Assembly: GCF_040581415.1 (NCBI RefSeq)
Contig: NZ_CP114014.1
Coordinates: forward strand, 5,711,663-5,775,662
Reading direction: 5' to 3'
Source: Paraconexibacter sp040581415
Lineage (GTDB): Bacteria > Actinomycetota > Thermoleophilia > Solirubrobacterales > Solirubrobacteraceae
DNA length: 64,000 bases
Under the pieces are notes generated by a model. That model saw only the letters and a program-made list of their open reading frames with translations, made no database searches and was not told the origin of the DNA. Shown in pieces: positions 56,488 to 64,000 of the stretch; the stretch's first letter is position 1; each line of letters opens with the position of its first letter. The position numbers and the translations under genes are program-made.

Positions 56488-57894
56488 CTAGCGCTTCTTG
56501 GCCGTCAGGGTGAGGCGGCGGCTCGAGAACGCCGCCCTGCCGGACATGTCCCGCGCGAAGGCGCGGAACTGGACGTAGTTGCGGGCCTTCGCGACGCGCG
56601 CCTGGGCGGCCTTGCTGAGGGTCGCCGTGACATTCGCCGAACGGCCGCCGGTCAGCAGGAACGTCCGGCTGATGATGGCCCCGCCCGTGGCGGTGACGGC
56701 GCTGACCCTGCCCTCGCAGAGACCGGCCAGAGCCGGGCAGGACACGGTGTACTTGACGGACTTCTTGCCGACGACGAGCTTGGAGAGCGTGACGCCCGCG
56801 AAGCTGCTCTGGGCGCCGACGGGCGCCTGGCCGGCCGAAGCGGCGGGGCCGGTCGCACCGGCAGCACCGGCTGCGCCCGTCGCACCCTGAGCGCCTGCAG
56901 CGCCGGTCGGACCCGCGGGCCCGGCTGCCCCCGTCGCGCCCTGCGGACCGGCCGGACCGACCGGGCCGCCGGCCGGACCGGCGGGGCCGGCCGGACCCTG
57001 CGCGCCGGTTGCACCCGTCGCGCCGGTCGCGCCGGTCGCACCGGTGCTCCCGGTCGGACCCGTCGGGCCGCCGGAGCTCTCGAGACGCACGTTGTCGACG
57101 AGGAAGCCCTCGTTGGCGGCCACCGTCGCGGCCGTGTTCAGGCGGAAGCCGAGCTGGTCCACCACCGGAACCGTGTTGGACGGACCCTGCTCAGGGTTGT
57201 TGCGGTAGTAGTTCTCCCAGGTCGTACCGGTGTGGACCAGGTTGCCATCGACGAAAACGCGGACGACGTCGTTGTTCACACCGTCGATGAACTGTGTCGA
57301 CATTCGCAGCGTGTGGGTCGTCGTGCGGCTAAGGCCGGTCGCGACGTCGGTGCTGACGAACTGGTACGTGGGGTTCGTCGCGGGACCCGGGACGTCGAAG
57401 AAGACAACGGCGAGGCCGGCGGGCCGGTCCTCGATGGCGACGTAGCCACCTTGGCGGTCACCGCTGCCGCCGTCCGGGCCGCCCGTGAGGCGCAGGCCCG
57501 TGACCGGGGTGCCGCTCCGCGAACGGAACGAGAAGCTCGTCTCGAGGTTCGGCTGCCGCACGCCGCCGGCGTTGCCCTTCTCGGAGGACCCCGTCTCGCC
57601 CGCGCCGTTGACCAGGCTGCCGGAGAACGGCCCGACGAACCCTCCCGTTGCGACAGTGTTGGCGATCCGCAGGCTCTGGCCGCCGAAAGCTGCCGCGTTG
57701 TCGCCAGTGTTGGCAACGACGCCCGCATCGATGTTCGCCTGCGTCTTCGTCCAGCCCTGCTGGCCGTTGATGTCGCCAACGGTGAACGCCGGGGACTCGA
57801 AGTCCCAGGTCCGGACGTCGGCGGAGGCGCTGGATGTCACGAGTCCGGCGGAGATGAGCGCGGCCAGGGCGGCCGCGGAAAGTACGTTGCGCAT
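56488..57894 (-). CDS. Secreted collagen-like protein with N-terminal jelly-roll domain
   Basis: A 468-residue exported protein. A signal peptide (about 1-25) is followed by a 250-residue LamG/concanavalin-like jelly-roll (WDFESPAFTVGDINGQQGW at the start, ANEGFLVDNVRLES at the end). A collagen region then has about 25 Gly-X-Y triplets (runs of GAT, GPA, GAA) with one phase break where an extra Gly occurs. A C-terminal domain of about 90 residues (VTLSKLVVGKKSVKYTVSC) with two Cys completes it. Such proteins form trimers on bacterial surfaces. The triplet DNA is highly repetitive and prone to length variation. Confidence 0.85.
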   Translation of the reverse strand: MRNVLSAAALAALISAGLVTSSASADVRTWDFESPAFTVGDINGQQGWTKTQANIDAGVVANTGDNAAAFGGQSLRIANTVATGGFVGPFSGSLVNGAGETGSSEKGNAGGVRQPNLETSFSFRSRSGTPVTGLRLTGGPDGGSGDRQGGYVAIEDRPAGLAVVFFDVPGPATNPTYQFVSTDVATGLSRTTTHTLRMSTQFIDGVNNDVVRVFVDGNLVHTGTTWENYYRNNPEQGPSNTVPVVDQLGFRLNTAATVAANEGFLVDNVRLESSGGPTGPTGSTGATGATGATGATGAQGPAGPAGPAGGPVGPAGPQGATGAAGPAGPTGAAGAQGATGAAGAAGATGPAASAGQAPVGAQSSFAGVTLSKLVVGKKSVKYTVSCPALAGLCEGRVSAVTATGGAIISRTFLLTGGRSANVTATLSKAAQARVAKARNYVQFRAFARDMSGRAAFSSRRLTLTAKKR

Positions 57895-58090
57895 TGAGGA
57901 ACCTCAGGGTTGGGGAAGGGCTCGCCGGCAAGTGCCGTCCCGAGCGTGAGGTCCTAGTCGGGAGCGAAGGCCGAAATCCGACATGGTCGGAGCCATGCGC
58001 GTCAGTATGGACACGAGCGGCCGTGTCCGACATACGTCCAGGCCGAGCCCGATGCCTCAGCAGGTGGGGCCAGTTCCGGTGCGGCCCATC

Positions 58091-58522
58091 TCAGGCGCAG
58101 GTGCCGCGAGCCACCACGGCTGACGCCTTGACGACGCCGCCCGCGCTCACGTAGCGCACCGTCGCCCGCCGGCCCAGCGCCGAGGCAGGGACGCCCTTGA
58201 TCGCGTGGAACCCCCAGCTGACGAAGTCGGACCGGGCGACGTCCATGCGCGCGTAGCGACGCAGCTTGTAGGTCTTGCCGCCCACGGTCAGCGAGCCGTC
58301 GCGGGTGGGCTTGTAGCGCTTGGCCACGGCCTTCGCCTGCCCGTCGCTGAGGTTCGGGAGGTAGGCGAACACGCCACCCATGAGTTCCGCGCGATTGCAC
58401 GGCGGGCCGCCCGTGAAGAGGTCGAACCCAGCCCTCATGTTGGGTTTGTACGCGGCTTCGGCCGTGGTTGCCGCCATGGCGACGGTGAACACGGCCACGA
58501 GAACGGCAAGCGTGCGAGCCAT
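58091..58522 (-). CDS. Small secreted hypothetical protein
   Basis: A 143-residue protein with a signal peptide (ARTLAVLVAVFTVAMAATTAEA) and a mature domain with Cys near residues 42 and 142. GGPPCNRAELMGGVFAYLPN and WGFHAIKGVPASALG are its most distinctive stretches. No family recognised. The inverted repeat GGACAC (58009-58014) / GTGTCC (58023-58028) past its 3' end may serve as terminator. Confidence 0.6.
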   Translation of the reverse strand: MARTLAVLVAVFTVAMAATTAEAAYKPNMRAGFDLFTGGPPCNRAELMGGVFAYLPNLSDGQAKAVAKRYKPTRDGSLTVGGKTYKLRRYARMDVARSDFVSWGFHAIKGVPASALGRRATVRYVSAGGVVKASAVVARGTCA

Positions 58523-58640
58523 GGGCAGACGCTAGCGCCGTGTTCGCCTGCACACAAGCGGAGGTCGGCGGCTGCGGCTCACGCGACGTCCTCAACCGCG
58601 CTTCAGGTCGAGAGGCACGCGGGGTACACACGCGTGCCGA

Positions 58641-58714
<74 letters not shown>

Positions 58715-58785
58715 GGGGCGGTGCAGTGTAGCGAGCATGCGGCGCGCGTGATCCCTCGCGCGTCGCGCGCAAGCAAGCGGGTCCG

Positions 58786-59706
58786 TCAGCGCTCGCTGAG
58801 TCGGGCGGCGAGGGCCTCCGCTTCGTCCGAATCGGCGAACACCAGTTCGACCTTGTAGCCGGTGCCGCGCGGGCGGACGCGGACATCCGTGCCCAGCGCG
58901 CTGCCCAGCCGCTCGGTGATCCGGGCCATCGCGGCCTCCTGATCAGGGTGGATCGCAGCTGCACCCGCCGACCGCGGGACCGGGCCGTCGTTCGCCTCGC
59001 GGGCGCGCTGCTCGGTGACACGGACGGACCAGCCCTCACCTGCGGCGCTGCGGGCCAGGCGGCGCCGGTCGGCGTGGTCCTCGGCCATCAGCAGGGCCCG
59101 ACCGTGACCTTCGCTCAGCGCACCCGCCTGCAGCGCGTCGAGGACCTCGTCCGGCAGGTCGAGCAGGCGCAGCAGGTTGGAGACGGCGACACGGCTGCGG
59201 CCGACCTTCTTGCCGACGGCCTCGCGCGTGAGCCCGAGCTCCTCGACGAGGGCGGCGACGGCGCGCGCCTCCTCGACGGGGTTCAGGTCCTCCCGCGCCA
59301 TGTTCTCGATCAGCGCGTCCTCCAGCGTCTTCGCGTCGTCGCGGTCCTGGACGATCGCGGGCAGCGTCGTCAGGCCCGCCAGCTGCGCCGCTCGCCAGCG
59401 ACGCTCACCGGCGACGAGCTCGAACGTGCCGCCCTCGACCGGCCGCACCAGGACAGGCTGCAGCACGCCGCGCTCACCGAGGGAGTCGGCGAGCGCCTGG
59501 AGCGCCTCGGCGTCGAACTGCTTGCGGGGCTGGTCCGGGTTCGGGCGGACGACCTCGACCGCCAGCTCCCGCAGCTCGGTGTCGCGCGGCCCGCCGGCGG
59601 TGGAAGCAGCTGCGCCCGCATTGGGATCGGTCACGGCCAGGATCGCCGAGAGACCACGCCCCATCCCCGTCTTGCCGGTCTTGCGCGGCGGCGTCGGGCT
59701 AGCCAC
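58786..59706 (-). CDS. parB: Chromosome partitioning protein ParB
   Basis: A 306-residue ParB. The N-terminal domain has VRPNPDQPRKQFD, then LVAGERRWRAAQLAGL (CTP-binding ParB motifs GERRWRA) and IENMAREDLNPVEEARA. The HTH near 150-200 (LTREAVGKKVGRSRVAVSNLLRL) binds parS, and a dimerisation domain ends the protein. It overlaps parA by 8 nt. Two parS sites lie 1.6 kb away at 61278 and 61306. Confidence 0.95.
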   Translation of the reverse strand: MASPTPPRKTGKTGMGRGLSAILAVTDPNAGAAASTAGGPRDTELRELAVEVVRPNPDQPRKQFDAEALQALADSLGERGVLQPVLVRPVEGGTFELVAGERRWRAAQLAGLTTLPAIVQDRDDAKTLEDALIENMAREDLNPVEEARAVAALVEELGLTREAVGKKVGRSRVAVSNLLRLLDLPDEVLDALQAGALSEGHGRALLMAEDHADRRRLARSAAGEGWSVRVTEQRAREANDGPVPRSAGAAAIHPDQEAAMARITERLGSALGTDVRVRPRGTGYKVELVFADSDEAEALAARLSER

Positions 59707-60457
59707 GGGCCGCCACCTCCTTGGCGAGCTCGAAGTAGGCGTCGGCGCCGGAGCTGTGGGGATCGTGGTGGATGACCGGGACGCCGAAGCTCGGCGCCTC
59801 GCTGATCCGCACGTTGCGGGGGATCACGGTGTCGAAGACGAGGGCGGGGAAATGCTCGCGCACCTCGCGTTCGACGTCGCGGGCGAGGTTCGTGCGCGCG
59901 TCGTGCATCGTCAGCAGCATCCCGGCCACCGTCAGGCGCGGGTTCAGCTCGCGCTGGACGAGCGCGAGCGTGTCCAGCAGGCCCGCCAGGCCCTCCAGGG
60001 CGAAGTATTCGGTCTGGACCGGGACGATCACCCGATCGGCGGCCACGAGGGCGTTCACCGTGAGCGGACCGAGCGACGGCGGACAGTCGAGCAACGTGAA
60101 GGCGAAGCGGTCGCGGACGCCGGCCAGGGCGTCGCGTAGCCGGTTCTCCGACCCCGGGATCCGGGGGAGCTCCACGCTGGCGCCGGCCAGGTCCGGGTGG
60201 GACGGCAGCAGCGACAGGCGGCCGATGGGCGTCTCGCGCAGCGCCTCCTCCACGGTGGCGTCGCCCATCAGGACGTCGTAGATCGAGGGCTCGCCGTCCT
60301 TCGGCAGGCCGATCCCGACGGTCGCGTTGGCCTGGGGGTCGACGTCCACGAGGAGCGTCTCGTACCCGGCCTCGGCGATGCAGGCCGCCACGTTGACGGC
60401 GGTCGTCGTCTTGCCGACGCCGCCCTTTTGGTTCGCTATCGCGTAGATGGTTCCCAT
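59699..60457 (-). CDS. parA: Chromosome partitioning ATPase ParA
   Basis: A 252-residue ParA/Soj. The deviant Walker A is NQKGGVGKTTTAVNVA at the N-terminus, followed by DVDPQANATVGIG, DCPPSLGPLTVNALVAAD and PVQTEYFALEGL. It drives origin segregation with ParB. Two hairpins at 60501-60550 separate it from rsmG. Confidence 0.95.
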   Translation of the reverse strand: MGTIYAIANQKGGVGKTTTAVNVAACIAEAGYETLLVDVDPQANATVGIGLPKDGEPSIYDVLMGDATVEEALRETPIGRLSLLPSHPDLAGASVELPRIPGSENRLRDALAGVRDRFAFTLLDCPPSLGPLTVNALVAADRVIVPVQTEYFALEGLAGLLDTLALVQRELNPRLTVAGMLLTMHDARTNLARDVEREVREHFPALVFDTVIPRNVRISEAPSFGVPVIHHDPHSSGADAYFELAKEVAARG

Positions 60458-60500
60458 CGGCCGTGGACGGTAGCGACGGGGCCGACGGACAGCCGCCTCG

Positions 60501-60550
60501 ATCCCCGCACGATGCGGGGATTTGGAGCTCCGCCGACCGGCCGGCGGAGC
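60501..60550. terminator. Two hairpins between rsmG and parA
   Basis: ATCCCCGCA (60501-60509) / TGCGGGGAT (60513-60521), a 9-bp stem with 3-nt loop, and GCTCCGCCG (60527-60535) / CGGCGGAGC (60542-60550), a 9-bp stem with 6-nt loop. Both are perfect and lie in the 103-nt gap; they may attenuate transcription into parAB. Confidence 0.6.
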
Positions 60551-60560
60551 GATCCCGCGA

Positions 60561-61271
60561 TCAGGACGCGGTTATGGGGCGCTTCCGGGCCATTCCCTCA
60601 CGCCTGGGATAGCGCTCGGGGGTGGGCGCGATCTTGCGGAACACGTGCAGGTGGCGCTGGTCGGCGCCCGGGCGCGGCGGGACCGCGCGCACCTCCACAA
60701 GCTCGAGACCGGTCGCGGCGGCGGCCGCGGCACCATCAGCGTCCTCCGTCGCGTCGCGGGCGCCCTTCCAGGCCACAAGGTGTCCGCCGTCGCGGAGCAA
60801 CGGGGCGGCGTACTCGACCAACGCGGTGAGCGGCGCCAGCGCACGGGCCGTGACGACGTCATGAGCGCCGATACCCGCCGGCCACGCCTCAGCGCGTGCG
60901 TGGACAGGAAGCGCGTTGGAGAGGCCTGTGGCTGCGATGAGCCGGCCCATGAACTCGCACTTCTTGCCGACCGACTCGACGAGCGCGACCTGAGCGTCAG
61001 GAAGACAAGCGGCAAGCACCAACCCTGGGAATCCGGCGCCGGCGCCGATGTCCGCCACCGCCCGCGCGTCGCGGACAACGTCGAGAGCGAGCCCGTCACA
61101 GGAATCGGCGATGTGCGCCTCGACTGCGGCGGCTGGAGCGGTGACCGTGGTCGGAGCGGTGGGATCAGCCGCCAGGACGTCGAGGAAGAGCCGGAAACGT
61201 GGGAGGACGGTCGCGGGCTCGATCCGAGCGGCAGAAGCGATGGCGACGAGCCGCCGCTCGATGTCGGTCAT
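60561..61271 (-). CDS. rsmG: 16S rRNA (guanine-N7) methyltransferase RsmG
   Basis: A 236-residue RsmG/GidB with HIADSCDGLALDVV, the SAM motif VADIGAGAGFPGLVLA, and VESVGKKCEFMGRLIAATGL and VVTARALAPLTALVEYAAPLL in the middle. It methylates G527 of 16S rRNA. Position next to parA and the origin is the classical arrangement. Confidence 0.94.
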   Translation of the reverse strand: MTDIERRLVAIASAARIEPATVLPRFRLFLDVLAADPTAPTTVTAPAAAVEAHIADSCDGLALDVVRDARAVADIGAGAGFPGLVLAACLPDAQVALVESVGKKCEFMGRLIAATGLSNALPVHARAEAWPAGIGAHDVVTARALAPLTALVEYAAPLLRDGGHLVAWKGARDATEDADGAAAAAATGLELVEVRAVPPRPGADQRHLHVFRKIAPTPERYPRREGMARKRPITAS

Positions 61272-61277
61272 TGGGAC

Positions 61278-61291
61278 GTTCCACGTGAAAC
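61278..61291. promoter_or_regulatory. parS site 1
   Basis: GTTCCACGTGAAAC, one base different from the canonical palindrome GTTTCACGTGAAAC (T4 to C). In the gap between rsmG and jag, near the parAB operon. Confidence 0.85.
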
Positions 61292-61305
61292 GCTCGGCGA
61301 GCGGT

Positions 61306-61319
61306 GTTCCACGTGAAAC
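61306..61319. promoter_or_regulatory. parS site 2
   Basis: A second GTTCCACGTGAAAC with the identical one-base deviation, 28 bp from the first copy. Confidence 0.85.
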
Positions 61320-61326
61320 GCTCCGC

Positions 61327-61794
61327 TCAGGCCGTGGGAGCGGCGGGGCTGATCACCAGATGGCGATCGGGTTCGGCGCCCTCGCTATGCGTCTCAACGC
61401 CGCCGCGCTCCCGCAGGAACTCATGGACCAGGCGACGCTCGCTGGCCGTCATCGCGTCGAGCGCGACGGGGCGCCCGTCACGCAGGGCACTCACCGCGGC
61501 TTCGTCGGCTTGCTGTTCCAGCATCTCGCGGCGGCGGCCACGGTAGCCCTCGGCGTCGATGATCACGCGGCGCAGCTCGCCCGTTCGCGCATGGACGATG
61601 CGCTGCGCGAGGTGCTGCACTGCATCGATCGTCTGGCCGTGCCGGCCGATGAACAGCCCAAGGTCCTCGCCGTCGAGCGTCCCGGTGAGCTCACCGTCGA
61701 CCTCCACGACTCGGATCTCTGCCGTCAGTCCAAGCGCAACAGTCACGCGCTCCAGTAGATCGGTCACCAGGTCCTGCGCGGTCGCGGTCGCCAT
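61327..61794 (-). CDS. jag: Jag/KhpB-like RNA-binding protein (KH-R3H)
   Basis: A 155-residue protein with a KH domain (GEDLGLFIGRHGQTIDAVQHLA) and an R3H domain (TASERRLVHEFLRERGGVETHSEG). The Jag_N domain of firmicute proteins is absent, as in other actinobacteria. It binds RNA and affects cell division and envelope gene expression in other bacteria. It overlaps yidC by 1 nt. Confidence 0.92.
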   Translation of the reverse strand: MATATAQDLVTDLLERVTVALGLTAEIRVVEVDGELTGTLDGEDLGLFIGRHGQTIDAVQHLAQRIVHARTGELRRVIIDAEGYRGRRREMLEQQADEAAVSALRDGRPVALDAMTASERRLVHEFLRERGGVETHSEGAEPDRHLVISPAAPTA

Positions 61795-62828
61795 CAGCGT
61801 CGCCTACCTGAGCGCTTCTTCTTCTTCGCTCTCGGAGGCGGCGGCGGTGCGGCGGTGCGGGCGCCGGCCGGCTTGGCCGCGCCCTTGCTGGGCCCGTCAC
61901 CGGGCTTGGACTTCTTGGTGGTGTTCACCTTCGTTCCGGTACCCGTGGCTGCGGCAGCCGCATCGGCGTCGGCCTGCGCCGTCGCGCGCGCCGTGAGCTT
62001 GCCGAAGAGACCCGGCATCCCCGGCGATCCATCGCCCCGCGGCGGCGGCGGGACCAGGTCGCCCTCAAGCATCTCCTTCGGGCCCTTCAGGATCCCGGCA
62101 CGCTTGCGGAGGATGAACTGCTGGCCGACGGTCCACAGGTTGGTCGTGATCCAGTAGACCAGGAGGCCGGTCGGGAAGCCGATGACGAAGACCGTGAAGA
62201 CGAACGGCAGGGCCAGCATCATGTAGCGCTGGTTCTTGTCGGCGGTCGCCGACATCATCAGCAGGCTCGAGAGCAGCTGCGACCCGATGTACAGGACGAT
62301 CAGGATCACCAGCACGCCGCCGGTGGCCTTGTCCGTCAGGTCGTTGATGAAGAGGAACTGGTGGTTCGTCGCCTGCGAGACGTCGCTGCAGCTGGTGTTC
62401 TGCAGCGCGCTGCCCGTCGACTTGCCGGCCGCGACGAGCGCGTCGCGGCAGATGTCGAGCTTCAGGTCTGCTCGCAGCATGTAGAACAGCGAGATGAAGA
62501 CCGGCATCTGCGCCACGAGCGGCAGGCAGGACCCGAACGGGTTCACCTGGTGCTCCTGGTACAGCTTCATCATCTCCTGATTCAGCCGCTGCCGGTCGTC
62601 CTTGTACTTCGCCTGGAGCTTCTTCATCTCCGGGCCCAGGCGCTGCATCGCCTGCATGGACCGGAACTGCTTCACGGTCAGCGGGAGGAGCAGCAGCCGC
62701 ACGAGGACGGTCAGCGCGATGATCGAGGCGCCCCAGCCGAAGCCGAACGAGTCGTGGAAGAACCGGATGACCGCGTCGAAGACGTCGATCAGCTGCTTCA
62801 GGACGGGGATGATGGCGACGTGGGTCAT
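61794..62828 (-). CDS. yidC: Membrane protein insertase YidC/OxaA
   Basis: A 344-residue YidC without the large periplasmic domain, the gram-positive form. IIALTVLVRLLLLPLTVKQF is the key first core helix, then MKKLQAKYKDDRQRLNQEMM, NPFGSCLPLVAQMPVFISLFY and a helix with PTGLLVYWITTNLWTVGQQ. The C-terminus from about 275 is a Lys/Arg/Pro-rich tail that may contact the ribosome. It inserts membrane proteins alone or with Sec. Confidence 0.94.
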   Translation of the reverse strand: MTHVAIIPVLKQLIDVFDAVIRFFHDSFGFGWGASIIALTVLVRLLLLPLTVKQFRSMQAMQRLGPEMKKLQAKYKDDRQRLNQEMMKLYQEHQVNPFGSCLPLVAQMPVFISLFYMLRADLKLDICRDALVAAGKSTGSALQNTSCSDVSQATNHQFLFINDLTDKATGGVLVILIVLYIGSQLLSSLLMMSATADKNQRYMMLALPFVFTVFVIGFPTGLLVYWITTNLWTVGQQFILRKRAGILKGPKEMLEGDLVPPPPRGDGSPGMPGLFGKLTARATAQADADAAAAATGTGTKVNTTKKSKPGDGPSKGAAKPAGARTAAPPPPPRAKKKKRSGRRR

Positions 62829-62871
62829 TCAGCTCACGGGATCGACGTTGGGGTGTACGACGGTTCTGGGA

Positions 62872-63123
62872 TCACGGCTCACACGGGCCGGCACGTGTCC
62901 GGAAGAGGTGCTGATCGGCTACCTCGTCGAAGCCGCCCTTGCTCCACGGGTTGCACCGCAGCAGGCGCCACGCGCCGAGCACGAGCCCGCGCAGTATGCC
63001 GTACTGCTGGACGGCCTGGACGGCGTACTGCGAGCAGGTCGGCTCGTACCGGCAACGTCGCGGCAGCGCCGGTGAGATCAGGCGCTGGTAGAAGCGGATC
63101 GGGGCAAGAACGAGCACGCGCAT
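62872..63123 (-). CDS. yidD: Membrane protein insertion efficiency factor YidD
   Basis: An 83-residue YidD with the invariant pattern IRFYQRLISPALPRRCRYEP, CSQYAVQAVQQYG and LRCNPWSKGGFDEV (three Cys). It assists YidC-mediated insertion. It lies 4 nt after rnpA. Confidence 0.94.
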   Translation of the reverse strand: MRVLVLAPIRFYQRLISPALPRRCRYEPTCSQYAVQAVQQYGILRGLVLGAWRLLRCNPWSKGGFDEVADQHLFRTRAGPCEP

Positions 63124-63127
63124 CCGG

Positions 63128-63571
63128 TCACGCCTTCGGTGCCTCGTGCGAGACCTTGCCGATCAGCTCGCCGAGGGCGTTCTGCACGCCGGCGAGGCCT
63201 TCGCGTTCGGCCAGTTCACGCGCGGGCGGGCGGGCGACGATGACGACGTCCTGGCCGGCCGGGAGGCGCGGGCCCTCGACGCCGAACGCCTCTCGGAGGA
63301 GGCGCTTGACCTGGTTGCGCTCGACGGACCCGCCGACGCGCCGGGATACCGAGAGGCCCAGGCGCGGGACGTCGTCCGACGACGGGGACGCATCGACCGG
63401 AGCAGCGACGGTGGCGGCCGGAGCAGCGCCACGCGGGAAGACGTGCAGGACGAAGTAGCGGTTCCCGTGCGACCGGCCCTGCCGGTACACGCGCTCGAAC
63501 TCCGCCGACCGCGAAAGGCGGCCACTGCGTTTCCGACGACCTCCTGCGGGAGTGGCGGGGCCGTCGGTCAC
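63128..63571 (-). CDS. rnpA: Ribonuclease P protein component
   Basis: A 147-residue RnpA with LSRSAEFERVYRQGRSHGNRY at the N-terminus, then LGLSVSRRVGGSVERNQVKRL, the RNA-binding RxxxKR signature. About 20 residues of low-complexity Ala/Pro/Ser (GAAPAATVAAPVDASPSSDD) are inserted in a loop between strands, making it longer than the usual 115-130. The GTG at 63571 is 8 nt after rpmH. It supports tRNA 5'-end processing. Confidence 0.9.
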   Translation of the reverse strand: MTDGPATPAGGRRKRSGRLSRSAEFERVYRQGRSHGNRYFVLHVFPRGAAPAATVAAPVDASPSSDDVPRLGLSVSRRVGGSVERNQVKRLLREAFGVEGPRLPAGQDVVIVARPPARELAEREGLAGVQNALGELIGKVSHEAPKA

Positions 63572-63579
63572 GGCGGGGG

Positions 63580-63714
63580 TCAGACGGTGAGGCGCTTGCG
63601 GCCCTTGTCGCGACGGCGCTTCAGCACCGCGCGGCCGGCGCGGGTCTGCATCCGCTCGCGGAAGCCGTGGGTACGTGCGCGCTTGCGCTTCTTGGGCTGA
63701 TAGGTGCGCTTCAT
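63580..63714 (-). CDS. rpmH: 50S ribosomal protein L34
   Basis: A 44-residue L34: MKRTYQPKKRKRARTHGF, then RMQTRAGRAVLKRRRDKGRK and LTV at the end. This is the invariant L34 sequence, and the gene is too short for most gene finders. It is first in the rpmH-rnpA-yidD-yidC-jag unit that reads away from the origin. Confidence 0.97.
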   Translation of the reverse strand: MKRTYQPKKRKRARTHGFRERMQTRAGRAVLKRRRDKGRKRLTV

Positions 63715-64000
63715 GGCTCTCAGACTTCGGGTCGCCAGGCTGGCGACGGGCGATCAAGGGTAGCGAACGGCGGCGTCCGAGGCGGCCCGAGGCAGCTGGG
63801 GCGGCCCGGAGTTCCGGGAGAGGCACACGGACCGGACGGACTTTTGCACGCGATTTGCGAGATGACGTCCGAGCGGCCGCTCGAGGCCCGGTCCGCGCCG
63901 TCGGCCCTTTGGTATGTTCGCCGCTCGGAGCCCCCGGAGGAGGCTTCGGCCCTCGCCGTTCGTCCCAACCCGCTTCATCAAGGAGTCGTTCGTCGCTGCC
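63715..64000. other. rpmH upstream region, origin-proximal side
   Basis: 286 nt with no convincing gene. In many actinobacteria the space from rpmH to dnaA contains oriC, but no DnaA-box-like TTGTCCACA or TTATCCACA is seen here. It should carry the rpmH promoter; the origin is probably further right. Confidence 0.5.

Noticed and set aside
56880..57065. CRISPR-like repeat array
   Set aside because: The repetition is in-frame Gly-X-Y coding for collagen-like triplets, with no spacers.
63715..64000. Replication origin
   Set aside because: No DnaA-box-like sequences are visible; only the rpmH upstream region is supported.

Overview
The window is high-GC actinobacterial DNA. A class Thermoleophilia / order Solirubrobacterales host (Conexibacter, Solirubrobacter, Patulibacter, Baekduia type) is my inference. 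It rests on the origin-proximal order rpmH-rnpA-yidD-yidC-jag-rsmG-parA-parB, a Bacillus-like qcrABC complex, menaquinone genes, F420/LLM-type oxidoreductases and abundant acyl-CoA metabolism. Genes are tightly packed, with many 1-4 nt ATGA, GTGA or TGATG overlaps. dnaA and the replication origin should lie just beyond the right edge.

Positions 1-21627 hold a large catabolic island. One minus-strand operon (10320 down past the left edge) encodes an LLM oxidoreductase, RibBA, a zinc alcohol dehydrogenase, an acyl-CoA synthetase, two enoyl-CoA hydratases, an alpha/beta hydrolase, an acyl-CoA dehydrogenase, a thiolase and an HSD10-type dehydrogenase. A second minus-strand operon (18482 to 11127) encodes a Baeyer-Villiger monooxygenase, two acyl-CoA dehydrogenases, two alpha/beta hydrolases (one PHA-depolymerase-like), a PhaE-like small protein and a class III PHA synthase. 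On the plus strand are an SDR, a TetR regulator, a cytochrome P450 and an MceG/MlaF-like ATPase. A shared near-palindromic motif (core TGAGWCTCA) sits at the starts of these units, which suggests one TetR regulon. The likely route is oxidation of a cyclic or isoprenoid/steroid-like compound, ring opening, CoA activation and beta-oxidation, with surplus carbon going to polyhydroxyalkanoate.

Positions 21743-25483 hold a CbbQ/NorQ-type AAA ATPase with a NorD/CbbO-type VWA partner, about 700 nt without recognisable genes, an excisionase-like HTH protein and tRNA-Lys. Positions 25542-36496 are housekeeping: a TPR-like membrane protein, TatC and TatA, a zinc-ribbon protein, a polyprenyl diphosphate synthase, MenG/UbiE, QcrC-QcrB-QcrA, and a tetrapyrrole cluster (hemL, a fused siroheme decarboxylase AhbA/AhbB-like protein, hemB).

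Positions 36557-58522 are mixed: a winged-helix DNA-glycosylase-like protein, a GNAT acetyltransferase, an ABC-2 exporter, a YmdB phosphodiesterase, an envelope glycan operon (GT87-like, GtrA, alkaline-phosphatase-type enzyme), an aminotransferase overlapping ddl, a bifunctional-nuclease-domain protein, a receiver plus a sensor-kinase-like protein whose phospho-acceptor His is Tyr, a LuxR/LAL regulator, and several secreted proteins including a collagen-like one. Positions 58641-64000 are tRNA-Ile and the chromosome partition/origin block, with two parS sites between rsmG and jag.
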